From Nageia nagi (taxonomy: Eukaryota > Pinophyta): a stretch of DNA of 64,000 nt. Position 1 is the stretch's first letter. Each line of letters opens with the position of its first letter. Below, piece after piece: positions 22,950 to 36,009 of this stretch. The stretch is from contig JBITNC010000001.1 in assembly GCA_050084985.1 (NCBI GenBank), positions 58,342,001-58,406,000 of the forward strand. Reading direction: 5' to 3'. Position numbers and translations under genes: made by a program. Under the pieces are notes generated by a model. The model was not told the origin of the DNA and did no database searches. It saw only the letters and a program-made list of their open reading frames with translations.

Positions 22950-25900
22950 CCTTCATGCAGTATGCATGGCTTTCTCTATCTAGCCATACTCTATAGTTTC
23001 TTAGATCCTCAAATTAACTTTTCAATGACTATAACCATTGTAACTACTTCTTTTGCATTCAAAATCCCATTGAGAAATTTGTTGAAAGAGTTTACTAGAC
23101 CTTTGGACTCTACATTTTTTTCTATGGATGGAATATATCCTTATACCTTCTTTTAAGATTTAAGTTCTTGATATCTGCAATTATCTCTTTATTTCTTGTT
23201 GATACCAATTCTATACTAGATGCTTAAACATCATCAAGGTCACCACTTTGGTTCACTAGCAATCTAGGCTAGTGCATACCTCTTATGTATTCATATTCAA
23301 GCTCCAAGCTCCTTTTGGGTATTTATCTCTATGTTGTTTATGTAATCTATATCTTTCACCCAAATTTAGTGCTTACAACTTCTATCTATATTTTGAAATG
23401 ATAATTTTGTTGTCATTACTCTCAAACCCCTGATAATTAGTTTAAACTCTACTTTTTTGGCCTTGATGATATCATCCCTTTGGTTGAGTGATCCTTTGGG
23501 CCTTTTTATGCTTTCTACCTTTACTTGTTATGCTATAAAAAATCTAGTGGTACTTACACTAGATATTACTAATATCATCTTCCTTGGTTCCTCAACACTT
23601 AGTATAAACTTCACTTGCTTGGATTTGAGGATATCACTTATCTTGCACCCTATTTTGCTTTTGATTGTGTCATTTATCTTGCCAATATGGATTTAGACTA
23701 TCTTTTGGGTCATGATATTAACACTTTATTTACCATGGTAATTTTGATTTATAAGTATCATCTATTAGGACCCTAACTATTTTATTTTGAAATCATTTCC
23801 ATGATACCCTGACACTTAGTGTATTTGGAGCTCTTCTCCTTCTAGGCACTTCACTTAGATTCATTATTAACATCATTGATTAATAATGCTATTTTTATTT
23901 ATATTTTAGCCTTGGTAGGTCTCAAGAAGGATTTCTATGATACATACTCAATTACTTCACACTTGAACACACAAAATAAACTATTTAAGGCACTAACTAA
24001 TGAATTTTAGTATATTTATATATATTGGGGATATCTTAAGGAATATGTTTACCACAAAATTATAGAACCTTGGTAGAACTAGTACCTTGGTGAATACTCA
24101 AAGTTGTTATTACAAGAGCCCATTCCTTTGATTATGGATCATAAAATGCATATAAATTGCATTCCATTGTAAGAACTTTGTTTACCTTCTCATTTGTACC
24201 TTTGTATAGTCTCCCTAACTTTTTCCAACATGTTGCTCAATATTTCAACAAAATAAAAGATATCCTCTTTTGAATATGGCACACCCATGCACACAACTCT
24301 TTGATATCACCTACCATTATCATGATGGAGGCTTGATATTCTTCTTCTATCATCAAAGTCTCAACTAGTTTCCAAACAATTGGGACTCCTTCTATGATAA
24401 GGGTTTTCAACCCTTATTGTATGGCCCCAAGATCCTTCTTGAGTTATGCTTCATGATTTTGATCCTATAAAATAACACTCTCTACATTCAAAATGTTGAC
24501 TACACATATTAATACCTTCTTTATGTCTATTTGAGCTATGTTCACTTTGGCATTTGAGGCTCTATTAATGATTTGAATGTTCATTTGGACTTTTCCCTTA
24601 TTTTGGTTGATGGTGGTGCACACCCTCCCCAGATGGGTTTGTAATTAAACTAGTCCTCTTTTCCTATTCTATACATAATCTATCAAAGGAGATAAATTCT
24701 TCAACTATTGGGCTATCTTTGCACAATACTTCTTGTTTAAGTTAGTCAGCACTTCAACATTAAATCTAACTATGCTTTGCAAGCCCTTAATTTATTGGTT
24801 CAAATATGCTAAATTTCTTTCCTTGGAAGCTAATGTATTTTCTTGATTTATTAGCTTGGTGTGTCTTTTTCATAATTCCTTCTATTTAATGGCTATCTAG
24901 GTATCCTTTTCCTTTAGCTTAGCTATTTTAACATCCATCTCCTTATTCTTTTGATCTAATTCATTAGTTAAGGATGTTATTTTTTTATCTTTATTAGTCA
25001 ATTTAGTAGTCTTTATTTCATTCTTCATATTCCTTTACTTAAGGCTGTCTTCTTTCTAATCCAATACCACCTTCATGGGTGCAAATTACTTTGTATCTTG
25101 TTCCAATTATGTGCTCTTCATTACCAAGGCCTCTTCTTTTTGTTTAACTCCTTTGTGTATGGAGCTTGATTAATGATCGAAGTTAGCTATCGATTTTATT
25201 ATTCATATCCTTATGCATTACTTTTTTAGCAATCAATTGAGAAAATAAGAGGGCTCTTCTCTCTTCTTCTTTGTTGTATATGTGTTGAAATTTGGTGGCA
25301 TCACTCTTCACTTATTTTTTCTTCCTAAGATATGCTTGCATAATGGTCACTCCTTATGTATCCTCTCTCAGGGTTGTTTCCTGCATGATTTCCATATATA
25401 CCTTCTTCCTTTTGGGATCCAACTACATCTATAATTGAATTTGGCCCTTAAGGGTTGAGATGGTTTTTAGCTTCTTATCTTCATAGCTTCCTTATTCTTT
25501 CTTCATTATCTAGTATTGTTCAAAGATAGATTATATGAAAACCTATTTCCCATCGATTGAAACAAATGGAAATATACCCAATGAGGTTGGCATTATTTAG
25601 GAAGATATAAAAATAGTGATGGGATTGGTGATATATAATGTAGCATCCATTTGGTATGAAATGTTTGGGGCCTATTATGGGTTAGTTGATAATCGGTGAG
25701 GGTTAATTTAGTTGAGTGGGGACACATTAATGGCTTAATATGTGTCTTAATGGATATATGGGGTTGATGATAAGGAGCCCAAAATGGATTGAACTATTGC
25801 ATATTACTATGAGATTAGAATTCTTGAGATATAGAAAGTAGGGAGAGTTGGAATATGCATACTTGGAGTCATGGAAGCTACATCTTGGGTTTTCTTTCTT

Positions 25901-27000
25901 CTCTTCAATATTAAGTCCTTTTTATCCTTCTTGTCATATTTTTCAAGGTGATGGGACCTTTTCATTGACTCATCCTTACCTTCCCAGTGAAGAGATTTCT
26001 CTTCTACACTCTCCCTTGTTTTATGATGATAATATTTTCTTCCTTTGATGCCTTTTGGGTATCCACCTTATGAGAAGATTTGGTTACTTAGGATATGTTA
26101 ATTGACATATTATGAGATACTCCTTATGATGTATTCTCTTCATATTGAGGTTCTAGCATACCTCCTTCTTTATCATTGATCTCCTCCTCATCACCATAGC
26201 TCTTTCCTCCTTCTACACCTTTGTATTTCTCCTCTTCATTCTCTTGATCAAAGAGCTCAATGAATTGTTGTTCCATTTTATTATCCTATGGGGTTTTATT
26301 GATACCATATTTAGTGTGGTATTTTATGATGATCTAACTTTCTTTCATGGACCATATTCTTTCCCCAAGGAGTTTCATCAAAGATTTTCCCATTTTAGTC
26401 TTATATGATCAAACCTCTTTAACTCTAGTGTAAAAAACCCTCCATGGTAAAAGATCTTATATCACCATCATATTATCTAGTATTTGCATCTAATACTCAC
26501 TTTTATTCCTCCATTTTTCTATCTTTTGTTGGGATATGCTAACATACTTGTTAGAATTTTTATTCATTATTTGTATTCTCTTGGGAAATATATGGTTAAG
26601 ATCATACTCTCAACTATCTAAGATATCCATCAAGTTGAGGTTTATTAGCTTCCTCTTCATTTAAACATGAATACCTTTCTACCTAATGATGATATCTTGA
26701 TATGAAAAGGGGAGGCTATATAGTGATGCTTTGTTTTACCTAGTGTCATGTTTTGAATCGATGTAATCCAATTACCAGTTAAATTCTAATCGAAAAACCT
26801 TATCTATGATATATAATGGGCACAACACAAGTATCCCTCCTAATCCATACAATCAAATAACAATTCTCTTATGGGTGAAATACCAATCTTCTTTCTCCAT
26901 AGTCTTCATCCTTAGAGTTGCTAGTTCCTAGATGGATAGTCTTGGTAATACAAGGTTAAATACTAAAGATAATGTTAAACCTAATAAATGATTCATGAAA
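22950..27000 (-). pseudogene. Decayed extra ORF with acidic and coiled-coil parts
   Basis: The minus strand reads as protein with frequent stops at Gln codons. Near 26270-26130 it is acidic (MEQQFIELFDQENEEEKYKG). Near 25020-24800 it is a clear heptad-rich coiled coil (KDKKITSLTNELDQKNKEMD and VKIAKLKEKDT). Further blocks follow down to about 23000. No gag, protease, RT or integrase motif is present. The layout (acidic segment, then coiled coil) mirrors the region downstream of integrase in element 2 (about 54300-55400). It is probably an extra ORF of a Tat-type element. The function is unknown. Confidence 0.5.
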
Positions 27001-27514
27001 TCATATTAGTTGTTGGATGCTCTCATACTAACATATTTTGAAATTTTATACTATATAGTGTCTATTAGTATGCTTTTTTTATAACTTTATTTTGAGTTTT
27101 CTTGCAATTTATTCTTACACATAATTATAGTTAGCATTTCGTAGCTCTCTTTTCTCCATATCTCTAATTACCAATGCAAAAGTAATGTATATGATTACAT
27201 GTTACCCCTTTTATATGTATTAAATGGTTGATTTTTTAAATTTATTTTCAAGGTTAAATGGTATTTTTTAATTAAATTTATATTTTATTCTCAAGGCTAT
27301 AAGGTGTAAAATAATTTGGGCATTTGAAATTTAAATTTTAAAAATGTTTCTATTTTCAATGCTAAAAGATATAAAAAGATGGCCCATTAGTGGAAATTTT
27401 TGGCATTTTTACCTCCCTAGGTCCTTGCATGAACTTCAAATTTTACCTAATTCTAAATTTCAAAAAAATAAATTTTCACTTGTAAGAGATGAATAGCCAC
27501 TAAGAAAATACATG

Positions 27515-28690
27515 GGCATTGAGAAACACCTAAATGTAGGTACCAACTATTGATATGAAATCTTGATGCCTTCCCATGTAATCATACTTACATTTAAATA
27601 TGCAAATTAACCTTGACATAGAAGGTAGCATTGATGTTGGGGTACCTTGCACAAATAAAGATGAAATTACATGATAAGTGTCTTAAATAGGCCAACATAA
27701 CATATATAATATAATATAATATTATTATAATGAAACACTTAATAGGGACACCTAAGGTGGACCAAAATTAAGTGTTAATATATAACCCCCTTTGCAAATA
27801 TAATGAAATTAAATTAACTTGAAATGTAATTATGTTTGCAAAGGAAGTAGGAAAAGAAAGATAGAAAATACCAGCTTACAAAACATATATGTATTAAAGA
27901 ACAAAATCATGTCATTATATAGATATGTAATTTCCCAATTATAAAAATATATATCATAATAAATGGATAATAATAATTATTATAAAGTGATGGTCAATAC
28001 CCCAACCAAATAAGGGAGTGATCATAAAGTGGTCATAATGAAGTGATCATAATAAAAACATTTTATCATAAAAAATATAACATGTAAACATATATCATAA
28101 TTCATGCATATGAGATATAAGGTAGGTAAGGGAGATAACATTTGCATTCTTGAGGGAATTCCCCATGGATAGATTAAAAATTGATAATATGCCCTAGCAC
28201 TAACATTGGTTTACTTATACATAATATCATCAAAAATCATTAATCATAACCTTATAAGACATTTCAATTCTTTCTGATCCATTCTAAATGGAAAACCATT
28301 CTAATTATCCTTGTGATATATTTTCATTCATAACTTCCTTTGACAAACCATGACCAAAATGACAAACTTACACAAAAACTTGACCAAAATAGACCAGTAG
28401 GAAAGAATATTTACATAAATTTAACAACTTGACTACAAATACATTAAGAAATAAATACATAAATAAATGATGGTTAATTATATCCCTAACTAACAAAGGG
28501 AATGAGTGATGGTTAATTATGACCCCAACCAATAAAGGAGTTGCATGCAATGCATAATGCAATCTAAGCTACATGAAGATGTATAACTAACCTATATGAA
28601 AATGTAGTTCTAACCTATATGAGAAAGAAAGGAAACATTACCTAACAAGTATCCTTGCAAAATACCACTTTGATCTTTATTCTATTTGAA
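27515..28690. repeat. LTR-like repeat copy C
   Basis: It opens GCATTGAGAAACACCTAAAT and matches copy D closely for about 250 bp, then matches A and B more loosely up to AACAAGTATCCTTGCAAAATACCAC. C and D are the most similar pair of the family, which suggests they are remnants of one element's LTRs bracketing the gag at 29.0-30.5 kb. Confidence 0.6.
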
Positions 28691-28999
28691 TGCAACATCC
28701 TTTCTTGAATCTTCAAACTTAGAAAAATGGTGTAGATAGGTAGGATAATTTTTCTTGACCTTCTCTAAACATGTGTAAGTAATCCTTATACAAAAATCAA
28801 TATTTTACTTGATCTATTATGGTAGTGTTCATATTTCCCCTAGCATTGGTGCTCCTCTAGCATTGGTACTTAGAGTCTAAGGTTGCTTCATGGTTCTAAA
28901 TAACTTAAAAAGTATCTTCATCTAAAACCTGATACTCATGATTTATTATTCAACTTAATGTTCTTGCACCTCTTGTTTCTCTTCATATTCTTAGTGATC

Positions 29000-30470
29000 A
29001 TCATGAATAATCATGCTTATTATTTGGTGAATATATTCATTTTACTTTTCTTTTTCATCTTCATATTCACTTTCAATTTCTTTTCCAATAACTTGTGAAA
29101 GAGATGCCTCATCTTTTGACTGTGTTGAGCTAGCTTATATAAAAGAATCAAATATGTTTCCAAAAGCACTTATGGAAATGTTAGCATGAACAATGAAATT
29201 CTTTAAAATATTATAGATAACTTCTCTATGCTAACTAGATTTCATACATAAATTATATAAGCTAATTTTATCAAAAAAAAAATTCATGATCATGAAATAT
29301 TGTAGTCTTACCTCCCTTATTACCTACTTGTGTATGGGCACAATATTCTACAAGAGTAACCATGTTGACTATACTTTTGAATTCTTCATCATTAGATTCC
29401 TAGATACAATTTTTTTATTAGATTTCTCATTGGTAACATAATTAAGTTTTTCCATTTCTAAAAGCTTATGCAATTTCTTCTTCATTTTAATACACCCATT
29501 AGTGGAATTTCCTTTAACTTGATGATACAAACAATTAGTATTCTCCTTATAGTAATGGTGCTTTTCTTCATCTTCACCATATTCTCTTCCCTTTTTAGGT
29601 TCTATTAATCCTTTTGCTAAACATCTTTGAACATTTGTGTGGGAGCTATGATGAACTTATAAAAGGATTCATTTTCTTCTTCTATTGCACTTGGTTCAAA
29701 CACATTTATTTGATTATTCTCCTTCCTTTAATAGGGTTTTTTATTATTATCCTTGGTAGAAGATGTATACTTAAGTTGATCAGATCTTAACATATGTCTT
29801 TGTTTCTCAATAAGAATGTGAACCATATTCATAAAGGGAACTATAACATAATCTAGACCATATGTTTCAAGAAGCTGATTAATGTTGTCAAGAAATACCT
29901 TTGCAATGAATTTATCATCCATAATTTATTTTATTGACTTCTAAATCTTTGCATATCTATAAGAAAATTTATCCAATTTATCTTATTGACATTGTTTGCA
30001 ATGGATCAAATCTATCAAATCAACATGTCTCTTAATATTACATCTAAAATGATTCTTGAACTTATCTTTCAAATATAAAATGAGGTAATTGAAGTTAGTG
30101 ACAAGTTATGAAACCATTTTCTTTCATCACCAGACAAACTCATGGGGAAGTATTTAGCCTTTAAATGATCATTGATTCCACACTTCAGCTCCATTATATA
30201 CTCAAATCCATGAAGATGACTAATTGGATCTCCTTCAACACTAAATTTATTTAATTCAAGTTCCTTATTTGTACCAATGAGAATAATAATTTTGACTTCC
30301 ACACTTCAGCTCCATTATATACTCAAATCCATGAAGATGACTAATTGGATCTCCTTCAACACTAAATTTATTTAATTCAAGTTCCTTATTTGTACCAATG
30401 AGAATAATAATTTTGGAGCAAATGTACTTCATTTCCAATTGCTTAAATTATTTTTCCCTGAAGGTGTGTC
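29000..30470 (-). pseudogene. Tat-type gag remnant (minus strand)
   Basis: Gag builds the virus-like particle. The frame at 30302-30069 reads LNKFSVEGDPISHLHGFEYI, then HLKAKYFPMSLSGDERKWF. This is the retrotransposon gag signature (GDP, then KYFPLSL-type and WF blocks). Further along, 29922-29728 carries FIAKVFLDNINQLLETYGLD. A zinc-knuckle region is not clear. Part of this gag is duplicated exactly (30176-30417). No protease or RT follows before repeat C. Confidence 0.8.
30176..30415 (-). repeat. Perfect 119-bp tandem duplication inside gag
   Basis: 30176-30294 and 30297-30415 are identical, with only two bases between them (period 121 bp). The period is not a multiple of three, so the duplication breaks the gag frame. 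Its perfect identity contrasts with the heavy decay around it, so it is recent relative to the element. Confidence 0.95.
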
Positions 30471-30663
30471 CTTAGAGTTGGCACTACCCCCAATTTTAGT
30501 GCTAGCATAATATTGTCCTACTAATATTTTCATATCTATCACACTTAAAGAAATAGGGATCAAATACCTCCAAAAATCCTTGGGTTTCTAGTTGACAAAA
30601 AAAAATCCAAAAATATGTTAAGTTTGCAAAATATGAACATCAAAAATCACTAAAATATCTCAA

Positions 30664-30681
30664 TGTGTGTGTGTGTGTGTG

Positions 30682-30760
<79 letters not shown>
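30664..30760. repeat. (TG)n microsatellite
   Basis: About 97 bp of TG dinucleotide with a single TT interruption near 30682, followed by a short GA run. The poly-(Thr-His) minus-strand frame over it is an artefact. Confidence 0.95.
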
Positions 30761-30765
<5 letters not shown>

Positions 30766-31754
30766 GAGAGATAAGATTTTATAATGTAAAAACTCACCAA
30801 ACTGACTAAAATAACCTTGAAATTTTGGATTTTTCTATAAAAATATTTTTTTTTAACCAAAGACCTAAAAAAATGCATATAATAATATCAATTTTACCTT
30901 AGAAAGTTTTCAATGATGAATATCTAAGGATTAGGCAAAATTGTAAGGTATAAACATTCACCAAATTTTCAAAAATTAATCTTAAAATCAAAGGTTTTGA
31001 CCAAAATTAAAATTTCACAAAATTTCTTTATCTTAAAATCCCTTGATAATATATACAAATAAACCCAACCTCACCTTGTAGAAATTTAAGATAAACAAAA
31101 ATCAAACAAAACGTAGGGCTTTCTATGAAAAATACCAAATAAAATATGATGTCCTAAAAATGAAAAATCTAGTTTTATTTTTTAGAAATGGGTTAGGTTT
31201 GAGAGCACTTTCCAACCTTAAGTAAAATATGGATACGCTATAAAAATGGATACTAATATGTTGATTTTTTTACAGTGATATCTATGATGAAATAAGTAGT
31301 AACTATATTAAAACATTAACATTCGATCATAAGAATAATAATTTGAATATAATAGAATAGAAATGAATAATGCAATACTTAGAATATTAGATCAAGATAA
31401 CATCAATGCACTAATGAGAAAGGGATTAAGAGATAGCGACATACATCTTAAACTTAGTTGGAATGATGAATATTATATGCAAACAAGAGCTTATTGAAGA
31501 TAGTGATCTTGATATGTGAATCCCCACATAGTAAAGTATACTATAACCCTAGCACAGATGCCCAAGGGGGAGAGAATGAGAATCCCTAAATAGTAATGCT
31601 AATGCATATGGTAGCAAGGATGCTAGGCATCCAAAGGAATGGAGTTAACAACCAAGATCCAAAGCATGGTAGATGATCAAAAATTCAAGCCAAACAAATA
31701 ATTATGGAATATAGAATAATATATATTCTCATGATAACAAGATACCAATCGTAA

Positions 31755-31990
31755 TAGGTAGCATTGAGAAATACCTAAATGTAGGTACCAACTATCTAGA
31801 TGAAATCTTGATGACTTCCCATGTAATCATACTTATCTTTAAATATGTAAATCAACCTCTACATATAAGGTAGCACTGATGCTAGGGTACCTTGCATAAT
31901 TAAAGATGAAATTACATGAGAAGTATCTTAAATGGGCCAACATAAAACACATAATATAATATGGTATTAATATAATGAAATTACATGAGA
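31755..31990. repeat. LTR-like repeat copy D (truncated)
   Basis: Matches the first ~250 bp of copy C (GCATTGAGAAATACCTAAAT through AATATAATGAAATTACATG) with scattered substitutions, then stops abruptly at about 31990. It is probably the remaining part of the 5' LTR of the minus-strand gag element. Confidence 0.65.
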
Positions 31991-34651
31991 ATCGAAAGGG
32001 AATATTTTTAAGTACTACAATATTATAAGGATTTAAGGTTATAGGTCTACTTTCCATTTTTAGGAATCTCTTCTATAATTATTGGGATTATTCCTCTCTA
32101 TGAGCCTACGTCAATCATGAGAACAAAATGTTCTAGCCATGTTTTCCCTTTCATCAATGAATAATTGATTTCCTTTACCCATATTAGATTTTTATTACTA
32201 GTAGCCTCTCAATCCTTGCATTTGATAGGTTCCTCAGTAACTTCTCTTGATTTTTCTTTTAGAGGTGTATACACCCAAAAATGACCCACATTTGAAAATC
32301 AAATGGAAAGGGACCAAAATTAATATGTATTATAAAAGTTATACTAAATGACGAATCACTAGTAATGGACCCTAGTCATCGAAGACTAAAACCAACCATT
32401 GACATCTTATACCCACTTGTAGATGACCTAGTACTCAACCAGGCCAAAAATAAATATGCACTTGAATTGATTTGTTCCAAAAAAATATTTGATCATGAGT
32501 GAATTAATGTTGGTTTGGTAGCTATGTAGATAAAATCATGGATATTCTAGACTTGGATGAGCATTTGAGTTAGGTTGTTAACCCCTAAATTTAAAAATTG
32601 AATAAACTCAAAAATTTATAAATTAAACCTTTATTTATGAAGAAAGAGACTCGAATTGAAGTAAAATTGCTCTTTAGGATTTTATTCAGAACTTTTGAGA
32701 GTTAAGTACTTATGTTATACACATGTTCATTTATTTTGATTCAATGTATGATGTTTTTAATGTGAATAGGTACATTTGATATGTTGTTTTGGCATGTATG
32801 TAGGGTCCATAGGTGCTAAGGAAGGAAATGCTTGAGGAATAATATGATAAGAATTGAAAAAGATCAAGATCCAAATTGGAAATGAGGCAAAAGGGAAGAT
32901 TCATAAAAATCCATCTACAATATCAAAAATGCCAATGAATGAGCTCTTATGCTAGTGATTCAAACCAGATGCCAACAATTACATACTGATCATTGGTAAC
33001 TCTGTAAAAGCCCAAGGAGGCTCTAAAACATAATTTTGTAAAAGCCCTTCAAGCAAGCCTATTAATCTAGAGATTAATTTTGTAACATTTGAGATCACTT
33101 GAGAGAGTATAAAATACATATTGGTATTTAATGTGTATTTATCTTATTTGCTAATAGGCTACTTTTTTGGTTCGACATTTTGCTTCTAGAAGGAGGGTAC
33201 TTGCATATTGAAAAGTAGTGATTAAGCATAGATGGTTCCTAGTCCTTTTTACAATATTGTTTTTTTGTTATGCATATTATGGTTTCAATTTTTTTATTAA
33301 TGTTTTTTTTTTTTTGTCTTTCCAAGATTATTGACATAATCTTCAGCTATTTGATATAGGACATCGGTGATTAGCTTGGGGCATTGACGATTAGAACATA
33401 ATGCTCACATTTGTTAAATAGAGGTAAGATCCCTAATTTTCATTAATACAACAATCATAATGTAGGAATCTAAGATGGAAAATGGACATGAACCTTCTAT
33501 TTATGATCCTTTTTCTTAGATTGCATGTAGAAAAGGATAGATAAAGTTAAATATAGAAATGCATTTAATAATGTCATTAATTAAGCTCTAAGGTTTAATT
33601 TACTTATTTTCAAGTAGGGGTCATTGAAAAGCACTTCATTTAAGAACTTTTACTATTTTATAAACTTATGCTCCCCCTTTTCATTGAAAAGTGAGCTTAA
33701 GTGATCAAAATGGATATTATAGGAAAAGAGTAAATGAATATTTACTTCTTTCATATTATCCCATAATTCGATCATAGTATCTACACTAAGTTACTTCCAC
33801 ACTTGGAAGGAATTATTGAATTTCCATTAAATAAGGAATAAACCTAAGGTAAATGAATCAAGTTAATGGTAGAATTATACATTAAATGGTATATGAATCT
33901 GGTGGATGCGTTCACACTAAATTACTTTTATTTAACTATGTATGCTCTCACTTTTGCACTTATGGTTATCAGAAGTGATCAATAAAGTTAAGTTACAGGG
34001 GTAATGAATTTTCATTTGGTTTAAAACTTACACTCACATTAATACTCTTAATTGTCTTCCCTTACCATGTTGAGAGGTGGTCGAAGGTTGATGTGACTCG
34101 AAGAGGGGGAAAAAACCTACACTTAATTAATTTACATACATATTAAAGGCTTTTTACTTGTAAGAAGAGATAATGAACCACACTAAATTACTTCCGTAGT
34201 TGGAAGGGTAAATGAACCTCATTTAAAATTTGGTTAAATAGCATGATTAATTTGGTGATGACTATTGTAGGTTAATTAGATTAATGCATACTAAGTAAAA
34301 TATTATTTGAATCACATTAAAATTTTTAATTAATAGACATGTATGATTAGGAGAGTTAAAGATCACATTTATATCATTTTATTTTATTAATTGCATGATC
34401 ATAAGCCTTATAAAATGAACATATATGAGTTGGATGTCATTACCAACCATTGATTCTTACATTATTGTGCATCCATAAAAAAATACAATAAGCCTTAGAG
34501 CCAAAACCTGGAGATGAAAATTGGGTTCATAATTTAGAAGTCATTACTTACTGCTGAATGATTAAAAAAAAGGGACTATACTTGGATTTAATCTCCAAGA
34601 TAGATCTCAACGGTATTCCTTGATCCCCATTGCATTAAGGGGACTATTATT
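31991..34651. other. Unassigned stretch with weak coding and LTR-like traces
   Basis: The minus strand at 32290-32045 stays open for dozens of codons with one or two stops (NLIWVKEINYSLMKGKTWLE), possibly a retroelement fragment of unknown part. Around 32990-33120 two related AATTTTGTAAAAGCCC-type phrases and a GAGTATAAAATACAT box look like LTR sequence. Near 34634 TTGCATTAAGGGGACT resembles a copia polypurine tract in plus orientation. Nothing can be assembled into an element. Confidence 0.35.
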
Positions 34652-35141
34652 TGAAGGAACTAACACTAACAAGATAATTCCTAATCAACCAAGATCACAT
34701 GAAAGCTCACAATTACATCTAACAAATTTACAAAGCAATCTCACAACACAAAATGTAAGTGGTTCCTCCAACTAGTAGTACATCCACTAACTAGATCTTT
34801 ACTTCAATCACAAATACAAATCTCTTACAATCCTCTAATCTCAATTCCTACACTTCTATACTATAGCATAATTTTACTCCATAATTGGTATGTGATCACA
34901 AAGAGAGGGCCTTCTATTTATAGGCCAAAATCATTCTTTGGATGACCCTTTTATCCAATGTACAAAAGCATGACATGCACATCCTTTTACCCAAGGGGCA
35001 TGCTCATGACATGGAGTGTAGGACAAGTTACATTATCATATTCATTTAAATATTTAAGGTATCAAATGATACCCTTAAGTATTAGTGAACTTACATAGAA
35101 TATTTAATACAAATCTTTACAATAATGCATTATACATTCCA
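34652..35141 (-). repeat. Copia 3' LTR
   Basis: 490 bp, running TG...CA on either strand (TGAAGGAACTAACAC to TATACATTCCA on the plus strand). A TATA box (CCTATAAATAG, minus strand) lies near 34914-34925. Confidence 0.92.
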
Positions 35142-35160
35142 ACACTCCCCCTTAATGCAA
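35142..35160 (-). promoter_or_regulatory. Copia polypurine tract
   Basis: On the minus strand, GCATTAAGGGGGAGTGT runs straight into the TGGAATG that opens the 3' LTR. This is a textbook copia polypurine tract. Confidence 0.85.
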
Positions 35161-35616
35161 TATTGGGATAGAGCGAGTAAGAGAAAATAAGAAGTGAAAG
35201 TAATAGAGTTATCCTCCAAATATATATAATATATATGAGAACTTTTTACATATTTGTGAAGTAATAAATATCTAGTTTGAGACTCACTACTTTGCCAAAT
35301 ACAATCATTAACTATAACTAGTTTCAATGTACATGAAGCAATCATTCAACTAGAAGTCATGAAGAGTCTTTATGAGCTTGCATACCTAAGGTAAGTAACC
35401 TACAATCTCAAAGAAATCTACAAGTCATAAGCATATCAAATAACAAGATTAATTAGATGAAACATATTCATCTCATCAAGGATAGATGAATCACACAAAT
35501 GCCATCATGAACTGATCAATAGTGCACTATAAGTCATCATGAAGATGCCATGCCAAAAACTTATAATCACCTATTATATATAAAACATGTGTTTATTATC
35601 ATTACAAAATAGAGAA

Positions 35617-35835
35617 TGCACATATGAGTTCCTCACATATGGATAACTAAACAGTACCAAAAGACACATAAGAGTTCCTTACACATGGATAACTAAACAA
35701 TGATAGATTGACCAAAAATATAGCATGCACATATGAGTTCCTCACATATGGATAAATGAATAGTTCCAAAAGAAACATACAATTTCCTTACACATGGATA
35801 ACTAAATAGTGCTAGATTGGCAAATTTGTACAACA
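35617..35835. repeat. 109-bp tandem repeat in the copia 3' region
   Basis: GCACATATGAGTTCCTCACA starts at 35618 and again at 35727. Each 109-bp unit is itself made of two related halves sharing GAGTTCCT.ACA.ATGGATAA. It sits between the RNase H end and the 3' LTR. Confidence 0.8.
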
Positions 35836-36009
35836 AGTTCCTCATGTAGAGCAAACTTACCATGAAGGTGTACAACAAAATCAACACTATACAGCACAAA
35901 ATCCTCCTAGGGGTGAAGTTATCATCATAATATCATCAAAAAAATGAATTCAAACTTCACTTCCCCTTGAGGGAAACTTCACCAACCTAATAGCATCCTT
36001 AAGCTTATA

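Noticed and set aside
30660-30878. 72-codon minus-strand frame rich in alternating Thr-His
   Set aside because: It is a direct translation of the TG microsatellite, not a gene.
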